A DNA stretch of 64,000 nt, taken from positions 248,001 through 312,000 of the forward strand of contig NZ_QDDR01000004.1 of NCBI RefSeq assembly GCF_003075525.1, in the 5' to 3' direction. This DNA comes from Pararhodobacter aggregans. Its GTDB lineage: Bacteria > Pseudomonadota > Alphaproteobacteria > Rhodobacterales > Rhodobacteraceae. The first letter of the stretch is position 1. The number at the start of each line of letters is the position of its first letter. The notes below the pieces were generated by a model, which was given only the letters and a program-made list of their open reading frames with translations, made no database searches and was not told the origin of the DNA. Shown piece after piece: positions 24,915 through 32,979 of the stretch. The position numbers were made by a program, and so were the translations under genes.

Positions 24915-26096
24915 TCAGCCGGCGGGCGCCTCCTCGAACCAATTGCCTGCCGGGCTGTCAATCCATTCCTCGCCCGGGGCGAAGGCCACGCCGACAGGAT
25001 CCTTGCCGTCCTGCACCGCCTTGACCTGCCGCAGCATGAAACGGCGCAGCAGGGCGATACCTTGATCGGAGGTGGCCAGATGTTCGTGGTTGTGCCAGGT
25101 GATGTCGCCCTGCCCCTTTTGCGCCTCGTAATCGCCGGGAAAGACCCGGTGTTCCTCGTCGCTCAGCTCTTCCCAAAGCTTGCCATCCTGACGCGAGCGC
25201 ACGTTTGCGAGCTCGCCCTCGGCTGTCACGCGGCCGACGGTGTAGATCTGGAAATGTGTATCGTCGATCGGCAGCACGAAGCCGATCGACTGGCAGCGCC
25301 CCGGGGCCAGCTTGGGCGATGGCACCACGCGCAGGGTCGGGATCTGCACCTCTGTGATCCGGCGCAACCGCTTGCCGCCGTCGAGCGCCCGGAACGAGGT
25401 GGTGCGCACGCCCAATGCCTCAGTGGTGAAATCGCAGATCGGCATGGTCGCCATCTCGGCCACGAACTGAGTGCCCGAGAATGTCGAATGCAGCACCACC
25501 ACATGGAACGGGTCCATGACATTCTCCCAGTGCTGGAACCAGTTGAAATCGACCACCCTGGGACCGCCTCCGCCGATGGACAGATCGTTGACCTCAAGGA
25601 ACTCGCCTTGGTCCAGCTCTTCCAGCAGGCGGAAGCGCGGCAGCAGGGGCTGTTTTTCTGCCGGACCCATATAGACCCAGATCAGCCCGTAGCGTTCTGC
25701 CGCGGGATACCAGGGTTGGCGCACCTTACCGCGTGTGCCTTCGCCCATTTTCGGCTCACAGGGCTGTTCAAGACAATTGCCCTCGGCGTCGAAAAGCCAG
25801 CCGTGATAGCAACAACGGATGCCACGAGCCTCGACCTTGCCGTAATAGAGCGAGGTTCCCCGGTGGGCGCAGCGCGGATGCACGATGCCCACCTTGCCAG
25901 AGCCGTCGCGAAACAGGATCAGATCCTCGCCCAGGGCCCGGATCTGTCGGGGCGTCGCGGTCGCGTCCGCCGCCACGCCGACCGGATGCCAGTAGCGGCG
26001 CAGAAATTCCCCCATCGGCGTGCCCTTGGTCACCTCCGTCAGGCTGGCATTCGGCACACCGGGCTTGAGATCATAGGCCGTTCCGGCACTGGGCAT
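24915..26096 (-). CDS. Rieske non-heme iron oxygenase, phthalate dioxygenase type
   Basis: A 393-residue oxygenase subunit. Rieske ligands are Cys76-x-His78 (CAHRGTSLYYG) and Cys95-x2-His98 (CCYHGW). The mononuclear iron site is NVMDPFHVVVLH, with Asp195, His198 and His203. GEFLRRYWHPV at the N terminus and the KVRQPWYPAAERYGLIWVYMGP strand are typical of the phthalate dioxygenase/O-demethylase group. ATG 26096 is chosen because GGAGGA lies 6 bp upstream; an ATG at 26132 has no ribosome site. The group includes ring dioxygenases and O- or N-demethylases, so substrate is open. Electrons come from the reductase encoded just upstream. Confidence 0.88.
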   Translation of the reverse strand: MPSAGTAYDLKPGVPNASLTEVTKGTPMGEFLRRYWHPVGVAADATATPRQIRALGEDLILFRDGSGKVGIVHPRCAHRGTSLYYGKVEARGIRCCYHGWLFDAEGNCLEQPCEPKMGEGTRGKVRQPWYPAAERYGLIWVYMGPAEKQPLLPRFRLLEELDQGEFLEVNDLSIGGGGPRVVDFNWFQHWENVMDPFHVVVLHSTFSGTQFVAEMATMPICDFTTEALGVRTTSFRALDGGKRLRRITEVQIPTLRVVPSPKLAPGRCQSIGFVLPIDDTHFQIYTVGRVTAEGELANVRSRQDGKLWEELSDEEHRVFPGDYEAQKGQGDITWHNHEHLATSDQGIALLRRFMLRQVKAVQDGKDPVGVAFAPGEEWIDSPAGNWFEEAPAG

Positions 26097-26144
26097 GGAT
26101 AGTCCTCCGCTTGTTGGTTCACGATTTCCCATGAGACACCCGCG

Positions 26145-27080
26145 CTACAGGTCGAGGACGAGATGCGGCGTCTTCGCGCGCGAACAGCAGATCAGCATCC
26201 GCCCCTCCCCGTGCTCCTGATCCGTCAGGATCAGGTCGCGGTGATCCGCCTCTCCGCCGAGGACCTGACATTCGCAGGTGCCGCAGACCCCGACACGGCA
26301 GGAATGGGCCGCGTCAATCCCGGCGGCGAGCAGGGCGTCAAGGATTGTCTCCTGCGGCCCCACGACGATGGTCCGGCCCGAGCGCGCCAGTTCGACAGCC
26401 ACCTCACCCTCGCCCATCCCGGGCCTTGGCGCTTCGAAGCGTTCGATGTGGACATGTCCCGGGTCGCGATCTGCCGTCGCGGCCAGAAAGGCGTCGAGCA
26501 TCCGCCCCGGACCGCAACAATAGAGATGAGTCTCGGGTGATACCCCGGCCAAAAGCGTGGGCAGGTCCGGCGCCCCGACTTCGTCATCCACGCGCAGCTG
26601 GGCTCCCAGCTGCGAAAGCCGGTTCGCAAACGGCAGCGCGCTGCGTGAGCGGACACAGGCAATCAACGACCAGGGGCGTGTGCCCTGCACCAGTCTTTCG
26701 GCCATGGCCAGAAGCGGCGTCATGCCGATGCCGCCCGCGATCAGCAGGACGGGACCATCCCCCGGGACCAGAGCGAAAGCGTTGCGCGGCGCCGAGATCC
26801 TCAGCACGTCCCCGGGCCGCAAGATTTCATGAACCGCCGCCGAGCCACCGCGACTGCGCGGTTCGCGCAGGATGCCCAGCACATAGGCCTCGCAGGAACT
26901 GCCTGCGGTCAGCGAATACTGGCGGACGGCGCCACCCGGCAGATGCAGATCCACATGGGCGCCCGGCTCCGGCCTCGGCAGGCGACCGGCGAGGGGACTC
27001 AGGGTCAGGCTCAGAACGCCGGGGCATTCCCAGCGCAAGGCGCTCAGACGGGCGTCGATCGTCCCCGACAGCTTGGTCAT
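26145..27080 (-). CDS. VanB/phthalate-type oxygenase reductase (FMN, NAD, [2Fe-2S])
   Basis: A 311-residue flavin reductase with the FMN-binding domain first (RQYSLTAGSS near residue 53), the NAD domain next (LLIAGGIGMTPLLAMAERL near residue 115, and YCCGPGRMLDAF), and a C-terminal plant-type ferredoxin domain. Cluster Cys are in SCRVGVCGTCECQVLGG (C-x4-C-x2-C) and the following LICCSRAK. It passes electrons from NAD(P)H to the Rieske oxygenase 48 bp downstream. ATG 27080 has a GGGAAGGGG ribosome site. First gene of the operon; the control region with TGCAATTTG repeats is just upstream. Confidence 0.9.
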   Translation of the reverse strand: MTKLSGTIDARLSALRWECPGVLSLTLSPLAGRLPRPEPGAHVDLHLPGGAVRQYSLTAGSSCEAYVLGILREPRSRGGSAAVHEILRPGDVLRISAPRNAFALVPGDGPVLLIAGGIGMTPLLAMAERLVQGTRPWSLIACVRSRSALPFANRLSQLGAQLRVDDEVGAPDLPTLLAGVSPETHLYCCGPGRMLDAFLAATADRDPGHVHIERFEAPRPGMGEGEVAVELARSGRTIVVGPQETILDALLAAGIDAAHSCRVGVCGTCECQVLGGEADHRDLILTDQEHGEGRMLICCSRAKTPHLVLDL

Positions 27081-27132
27081 CGGCCCCTTCCCCTTCGACA
27101 ACGGCGGCCGATGCCCCCTTCGCCGCCCTTTA

Positions 27133-27167
27133 TTGCGTATGCAATTTGTTATTTCAAGTGCAATTTG
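27133..27167. promoter_or_regulatory. Repeated TGCAATTTG motif, candidate operator of the Rieske oxygenase operon
   Basis: The nonamer TGCAATTTG occurs at 27140-27148 and again as a direct repeat at 27159-27167, 19 bp apart. The first copy is also part of a short dyad, ATTGC...GCAAT (27132-27145). The stretch is A+T-rich and lies 55-90 bp upstream of the reductase start. The same nonamer forms a perfect inverted repeat at 55151-55177. The rest of the gap to 27714 (about 550 bp) holds no recognisable gene; ACAAC/GTTGT at 27482-27508 is a minor dyad nearer the kinase. Confidence 0.45.
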
Positions 27168-27714
27168 AGGACGCCTCCGCGATCTGATGCCAAGGGGACA
27201 TCGTCTGTCCGGGAAAAGAGCGACCCTGAACGGCGGCGCTGTCAGGGAGCAGAAGCGGGAGATGCGGGCCGGCGTGCGTGTCGGGGGGCTTCCTCTGCCG
27301 CGGCCCGCGGCAGGCCGGTCACAGCGGCGTCGCGACCCGCGGATCGAGGGGGCAGTGCATGCCAAATCAGCGGCGGATCTGTGCACCGTGCCCCCCAGGG
27401 GGACAGTTTCACCAGCCTGCGCAACAGGCCGTCCGGCTGGAGGCCTCACGGCGTCAGTTTGGATATTGCCACATTCTGGACACAACCTTAAGGATTAATG
27501 AGTGTTGTCCCCAGTAACCACGGTCGCCACCACCCGCAGCGTATTCGAGCGGCGTCGGAGGTGGCGTGGGGGCAGCCGCTCGTCACCGTCCCGCCCGTCC
27601 GAAGACCCGCACCATGATGATCGCCTTCCATGCCTCGTGCCCGTTCGTGACCTCGTTTTCGTACCGGTTCCAACCACGTCCCCCTGATCGCCTTCTGCTT
27701 TTGCGACCGAAACC

Positions 27715-29991
27715 ATGAGCTGTTTCAGTGATCTGGAGCATTCGACCGCGTCAGCCGCCGCGCTTGGCCTGTGGTTGTCCTGCGCTCTGATCCTTGCTGC
27801 AGTCCTGCGCAACAACCGCTTTGCGGGGAAAGCAGCCTTCAGCCTCGCATTTGCGGCGATGCTGTGGTGGCTCTTTGCCGTCTATTTCGAACTGGTCGGA
27901 CGGCGGGAAGACTGCAAGCTGATCTGGTCGCTGGCGGCCTGGCCTGCCATCACCCTGCTGCCGATCGCCTGGTCGTTGTTCATCTTCGACTACACTATGA
28001 ACCAGCCGCCGCTGTGGCGCTGGCAGCGGCTCATGGCGCTGGTCGGGCTGCCGGGCATCGTCACGCTGATCGCGCTGACCAATGCCCAGACCCATCTGCT
28101 TTATGGGACCGACAGCCAGATGGTCACCGAGGACGGCTACACTTTCGTCCGGTACGACCACGGACCGCTGTTCTACGTCGTTGCCGCGGTGCTTTATGTC
28201 TTCGTCTCCTCGGCGCTCGGCGTGCTGGGCCTGGCAATGGCGAAGGGCAAACCGGTCATTCGGCCCTTTTTGTCGGTGCTGACGATCGTCACGATCGCGC
28301 CCTTGCTGGCGAACATCGGCTATGTCCTCTGGGGCCTGACGATCTTCGGTTTCGATCCGACGCCCTTCGCTTTTGCCCTGGCGCTGATCGCGCTGAGCTG
28401 GATGGTCTTCAACAACACGATCATGGACACCGCGACCCTGGGGCGCGAGCTGATGTTCTCGGACACCGGGGACCCGGTCTTCGTCGTCGATGCCCAGGGG
28501 CGCCTCGCCAGTGCCAATCCCGCGGCGCAGGTACTCTTTTCCGAGGCGCTGCCCCGCCCCGGCGAAAGCCTGTCCCACCTCGGCCAGATCGGGCGCCTGC
28601 TGGACGAGATCGTGCGCGCGCGGGCCCCGGTGCCGGTCGATACCCTGCGCCTGGGCCAGAAGGTCTACGATCCGAGGATCCGGCCCATCGACAGCCCCAT
28701 TCCCGGACCCAATGCCCTGCTTGGCTGGACGGTGTCACTGATCGACATTACCGAACGCGAACGCACCGCCGAGACGCTGCGCGAGGCGCTGGCCCGGGCC
28801 GAGGACGCCAATCAGGCCAAGTCGCGCTTTCTGGCGAATGTCAGCCATGAGATCCGCACCCCCCTCAACGGGATCCTCGGCATGGCCTCGCTGCTGGGCG
28901 AGACCGATCTGTCGCCGGAACAGCGTGACTATCTGCAAGTCATCGACGATTCCGGGCAGGTGCTGCTGTCGACGATCGGTGATGTGCTCGATCTGTCCAA
29001 GGTGGAAGCCGGCCAGATGGCGATCGAGAGCCGGGCCTTTGCCATCCGCGATACCATCGAATCGGCGCAGATGCTGTTCTTGGCCCGGGCGCGCGAAAAG
29101 GGTCTGGCGCTGACGGCGAGGATCCACCCGGCTCTGCCGGAGCGGATCATGGGCGATGAGCACCGCATCCGGCAGGTGTTGCACAACCTGATCTCGAACG
29201 CGATCAAGTTCACGGATGTGGGGTCAGTCACCCTGGATGCCGCCCCCAGCGACACTGGCAAATGGCTTGTGGTGCGGGTCACCGATACCGGGCCCGGCGT
29301 GCCGACCAAGGCGCGCCAGACCATCTTTCTGCCCTTCCATCAAGCCGATGCCGGAGACAGCCGCAAGTTCGGCGGCACCGGGCTGGGGCTGGCGATTTCG
29401 CGCCATCTCTGCGCATTGATGGGCGGCTCTCTCGACCTCGCACCCGAGGAGGAACAGGGCGAAACCTTCGAGATGCGCCTGCCGCTGGTGCCAGCGGATT
29501 CCGAGGCGCCAGAGGGCGTCCCCCTGTCGTTGCTGCCGCCCCTGACCAGCGAGGCCGTCGCGCGGCCCGCCACGGCCCCCGCTGGCGCCGCCTCGGCGCA
29601 GGGGGTGCCGCTGCGGATCATGGTGGTTGACGACAACCGGACAAATCGCCTGATCCTGGAAAAATTCCTGTCCGCGAAGCCTTGCATCCTGCGCTCGGTC
29701 GCCAGCGGGCCCGAGGCAATCGAGCTGGCCCGCACGGATCCTTTCGACGTGATCTTGATGGATATCCAGATGCCTGGCATGGACGGGCTCGAAGCCACCC
29801 AGACGATCCGTCGCATCGAACGCGAGACGGGCCGGTCGCCCAGCCACATCGTCGCGGTGACGGCCAATGCCATGCCGGAACAATTCCGGCAGTATCTTGA
29901 GGCGGATATGGATCAGGTTCTGTCCAAGCCGGTCTCGAAGGTCCGGCTGCTTGCCCTGATAGACCAGGTCGACAGGCGGGCCCTGGTGTGA
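27715..29991 (+). CDS. Hybrid sensor histidine kinase with 7TM N-terminal domain
   Basis: A 758-residue protein. Seven hydrophobic segments occupy about residues 12-235, resembling the histidine-kinase N-terminal 7TM region. A PAS-like domain ([29 protein letters not shown]) follows at about 245-350. The phospho-acceptor is His378 in [12 protein letters not shown]. The ATPase domain has [19 protein letters not shown] and [10 protein letters not shown] boxes (about 490-600). The C-terminal receiver domain has its phospho-acceptor Asp683 in [12 protein letters not shown]. No Hpt or output regulator is adjacent, so it is an orphan. ATG 27715 has no clear ribosome site. The ligand is unknown. Confidence 0.88.
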   Translation: MSCFSDLEHSTASAAALGLWLSCALILAAVLRNNRFAGKAAFSLAFAAMLWWLFAVYFELVGRREDCKLIWSLAAWPAITLLPIAWSLFIFDYTMNQPPLWRWQRLMALVGLPGIVTLIALTNAQTHLLYGTDSQMVTEDGYTFVRYDHGPLFYVVAAVLYVFVSSALGVLGLAMAKGKPVIRPFLSVLTIVTIAPLLANIGYVLWGLTIFGFDPTPFAFALALIALSWMVFNNTIMDTATLGRELMFSDTGDPVFVVDAQGRLASANPAAQVLFSEALPRPGESLSHLGQIGRLLDEIVRARAPVPVDTLRLGQKVYDPRIRPIDSPIPGPNALLGWTVSLIDITERERTAETLREALARAEDANQAKSRFLANVSHEIRTPLNGILGMASLLGETDLSPEQRDYLQVIDDSGQVLLSTIGDVLDLSKVEAGQMAIESRAFAIRDTIESAQMLFLARAREKGLALTARIHPALPERIMGDEHRIRQVLHNLISNAIKFTDVGSVTLDAAPSDTGKWLVVRVTDTGPGVPTKARQTIFLPFHQADAGDSRKFGGTGLGLAISRHLCALMGGSLDLAPEEEQGETFEMRLPLVPADSEAPEGVPLSLLPPLTSEAVARPATAPAGAASAQGVPLRIMVVDDNRTNRLILEKFLSAKPCILRSVASGPEAIELARTDPFDVILMDIQMPGMDGLEATQTIRRIERETGRSPSHIVAVTANAMPEQFRQYLEADMDQVLSKPVSKVRLLALIDQVDRRALV

Positions 29992-30440
29992 CCCCGCAAG
30001 CCCGAGTGCCGCCTGACCGGCGGGTCGGCGCGATGCGCGGACATGCCCGTCAGCCCCTCGCCACCGGGCGCTGAGAGGGAGACCTCGAGCCTCGGCTCGA
30101 CCCCTGCAAGCTGGATCAGCGGCGCTTCGGCGCGCCATTCGAGCCGGTTGCCCCGGATCAGGCGAGAAAGCGCCTCGATCTGGTTCAATTCGGCCACCTC
30201 GCCACCCAGCGACACATAGGCGCCAGCACAGGCGAAATCCTCGGACCTGGCGCGCAGGCGCGGGGCCTCGGCGGATCGGGCGGCCAGAACTTGCGCAGCG
30301 GCGCGGCCCAGGTCCGCGATCTGCGCTGTCGCCAGCGACAGAAGCTCGGCCAGTTGCGCGTCGCCCATGATGGCGACCCTGTGCTGGGCGGCATCGTCGA
30401 TACCAAGGCCGAGATCGTCGTGCAGGACTTCTTGATGCCA
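29913..30440 (-). pseudogene. Possible degenerate gene remnant, product unknown
   Basis: The 689-bp stretch 29992-30680 has no convincing gene. On the minus strand, about 30435 to 30040 reads as protein-like sequence with codon use like the neighbours (for example IMGDAQLAELLSLATAQIAD and ARSEDFACAGAYVSLGGEVA). The frame runs on into the antisense of the kinase end and has no good start, except possibly ATG 30368. On the plus strand, about 30440-30660, short protein-like pieces (RIRCESPISPPVLW, FNLPELLAQRIGRPVSRA) occur in different frames broken by stops. I do not recognise either. Decayed coding DNA is the best description. Confidence 0.25.
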
Positions 30441-30680
30441 AAGTCGACGGACTGGACGTGCAGCGCCGGATCCGCTGCGAAAGCCCGATCTCTCCGCCGG
30501 TGCTGTGGCGCCTGACACGATGCGCAGGCTGGCGCGGTGGCAGGGCGAAGCCGTCTCACCGACCGGGAGGTAGTTCAACCTTCCGGAGCTTCTGGCGCAA
30601 CGGATCGGCCGCCCGGTCAGCCGGGCCGCATCGGCGCGCGTGCTGGACAGAGGGGTGATTTCCCCCTTACTCTTTCAACC

Positions 30681-31646
30681 ATGACGATAATTTCGGTTTC
30701 GACCTCTGATCTGTGTACCCGTGCGCGTGTCTCGGCTTTTCAGGCCACGGTGGCGCCGCTGTGCCGGCTGGAATTCACCCCTGACGACCCCGAGAGTTTC
30801 AGCTCGGCCACCGCGGTTGGCCTGATGCCCGAAGCCATGCTTGCCTGGGGCCGCCATTCGCCTTGCCGGGCCGAGCGGACGGCGGAGCTGGCGGAGGGTG
30901 GTTCGGACAATGTGATGATTCACTTCCTGCGCCATGGCGCTTTTGTGATGAAACAGCAGGGCGGCAGCGAGGTGATCTGCGAGCCCGGACACCTCTATGT
31001 CGACCCCAACGAAATCGCCGGAACCTCGCGCTTTCTCGCCGACGGGACCGAGGCTTTCTACATCTCGCTGCCCCGCTCGCTGGTCCGGGGGCTGCGCGGG
31101 ATCAACGACCACCTGCGCCAGCGCCTCGACATGACGCCGCAATGGCGGCTTTTGCAGCGCTACGGCGAGGCGCTCTTTGCCGAGCTTGACACGCTGACGC
31201 CCGAGCAAATCGCGCTATCCTCGCGCCATCTGCATGATCTCGCGGTCTCGGCCTTCGGCGCCCGCGATCCGGGCCCCCTGCCCGGCACGATGGCCGCGCG
31301 GCTGCGGCTCATCAAGGACGATATCGCCGGGCTTCTGGCGCAGCACGACCTCTCGCCGGATCTGGTCGCCGCGCGGCACGGGATCTCGACGCGCTATCTG
31401 CGGATGATGTTTGCCGAGGAAAGGTCGAGCTTTCGCACCCATGTGCTGGACGAACGACTGAGGCTGGCGCACGCCCTCCTTTCGGCGCCCGAGGCCGCGG
31501 GCCAGGCGATTTCCGACATCGCCGGGGCGGCGGGCTTCTCGGACCTGTCGTGGTTCAACCTCAGCTACCGACGCCGCTTCGGCCAGACCCCGCGCGAGAC
31601 CCGAGCCGAGGCGATGCTGACCGCAATCCGACATTCCCCTGGCTGA
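30681..31646 (+). CDS. AraC-family transcriptional regulator
   Basis: A 321-residue regulator. The N-terminal two thirds resemble the AraC-binding-like (ActR/FeaR-type) sensor domain, with NVMIHFLRHGAFVMKQQGGSEV near residue 80. The C-terminal AraC HTH spans about 225-315: LVAARHGISTRYLRMMFAEERSSFRTHVLDERLRLA and ISDIAGAAGFSDLSWFNLSYRRRFGQTPRE. ATG 30681 lies at a natural domain start, although the frame is open upstream to 30537. It is alone on its transcript between the degenerate stretch and the VWA operon. The target is unknown. Confidence 0.87.
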   Translation: MTIISVSTSDLCTRARVSAFQATVAPLCRLEFTPDDPESFSSATAVGLMPEAMLAWGRHSPCRAERTAELAEGGSDNVMIHFLRHGAFVMKQQGGSEVICEPGHLYVDPNEIAGTSRFLADGTEAFYISLPRSLVRGLRGINDHLRQRLDMTPQWRLLQRYGEALFAELDTLTPEQIALSSRHLHDLAVSAFGARDPGPLPGTMAARLRLIKDDIAGLLAQHDLSPDLVAARHGISTRYLRMMFAEERSSFRTHVLDERLRLAHALLSAPEAAGQAISDIAGAAGFSDLSWFNLSYRRRFGQTPRETRAEAMLTAIRHSPG

Positions 31647-31782
31647 ACCGGGGCCTGCCTGCGATCACATCCGCGCCAGAACCGGCGTGCAACCTCACCC
31701 TCCTGCCGCTGAACCCGCGATCCTTCCGCCCTGCCCAAGACAGGCGCAAGCGCCGTGGCTAGCGTCCGGTCGTCAGCAAGGG

Positions 31783-32979
31783 ATGGTTCCGGATGAGGAT
31801 GTCTTCGATCGACTATGCGCCGAGCCCGGCGCGCGCCCTGGGCTCGCGGGCGGGTATCGGCCGTCGGGCCTTTGGATGACGGGAGCGCCCCCCTCTCCCC
31901 CGGCTGCGCCGATCCTTGGACTGCTCGCCCGTCTCGGCGGGCCGCATCGGCGCGGGCGGCAATTCGGCTCGCAGGGATGGCCGCGGCCGCTGGAACCCGC
32001 GCTGCCGGAGGCGCAGCTGCCGTCCCTTCGCGCCCGCCTTGCCCCGGTGCTCGCACGGTTGAACACCGACCGGCAGGCGTGGGTCGCCCGGACCGAGCGG
32101 GAGCTGCGGCTCGCGGCCAGTCTGGCCGCCCTTGCCGGTCTGGCGCTTGGCTGGAGCATGGGCGGGCTGCCTCTCGGCCTGGCGCTGATGCTCGGCGGCG
32201 CGGCTTTCGCCCTTCTGTTGCTGACGGGCCGGGCCCAGGGCAGCCTGCGCGCGGCGACCAAACAGGGGATCATCGGCACGCTGGCTCCCGACCTGACCGG
32301 CCTCGCCTCGGTTTCCCCCGAAGCCCGCGCGGCGCTTTACACCCCTGAAAGGCTGGAAGCCTGGCACCTTGCCCGCCCTGTCCACTCCGTCACGGTGGAT
32401 GAATGCCTGACCGGCGAGCGCGCAGGATACCACGTCCGGGTTGCCCGCATCGGCCTCTATACCGGCAACGAGAACAACCGCGAGGCCGAGGTCGGGGGTG
32501 GGCTTTGCCTCGTCGCTGTCGAACTGGTAGCGGACGGCACCCATGACGGCACGCCGACCTTCGTGATCCCCACCGATGCCGCCCGAGCCCTGCGTGCGCC
32601 GCCGCTATCCCCAAGACCGCCGCAGATGGCCACAGGAGACGCCGATTTTGACGCGCGTTATCAGGTGCTTGGCAATCCGGCTCCCCTTGGTGCGCAAGCC
32701 CGCGCGGCGTTCGCGGCGCTGGAGGCCGTGACCCGCGCTGACCCGACCTGCACACGAGAAGTCCCGCCCGGCACCGGGCTGCGCCCCTTCGTGATCCTCC
32801 GCCCGGGGCAAGTGACCGTGCTGACACCGCTTGCGCTCTTTGACGGCGCCTTCGAACCGCCGCCCCCCTGGCAGTCGCTCGACGCCGACACCCTGATCCC
32901 GCGCTTCGCTGCGGACCTGCTGGCCATGGACCAGCACCTGACGGCGGCCCTCGCCCTGACGAAAGGACTTTCCCGATGA
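31783..32979 (+). CDS. DUF3137-like membrane protein
   Basis: A 398-residue protein (if started at ATG 31783, with AAGGG nearby; the frame is open to 31687 and a later ATG lies at 31876). Two adjacent hydrophobic segments form a hairpin at about residues 112-155 (LAASLAALAGLALGWSMGGLPL, LALMLGGAAFALLLL). The region after it contains YHVRVARIGLYTGNENN and GGLCLVAVELVADG, which resemble DUF3137 proteins common in Rhodobacterales. Function of that family is unknown. It overlaps the VWA gene by four bases (ATGA), so the products probably work together at the membrane. Confidence 0.6.
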   Translation: MVPDEDVFDRLCAEPGARPGLAGGYRPSGLWMTGAPPSPPAAPILGLLARLGGPHRRGRQFGSQGWPRPLEPALPEAQLPSLRARLAPVLARLNTDRQAWVARTERELRLAASLAALAGLALGWSMGGLPLGLALMLGGAAFALLLLTGRAQGSLRAATKQGIIGTLAPDLTGLASVSPEARAALYTPERLEAWHLARPVHSVTVDECLTGERAGYHVRVARIGLYTGNENNREAEVGGGLCLVAVELVADGTHDGTPTFVIPTDAARALRAPPLSPRPPQMATGDADFDARYQVLGNPAPLGAQARAAFAALEAVTRADPTCTREVPPGTGLRPFVILRPGQVTVLTPLALFDGAFEPPPPWQSLDADTLIPRFAADLLAMDQHLTAALALTKGLSR

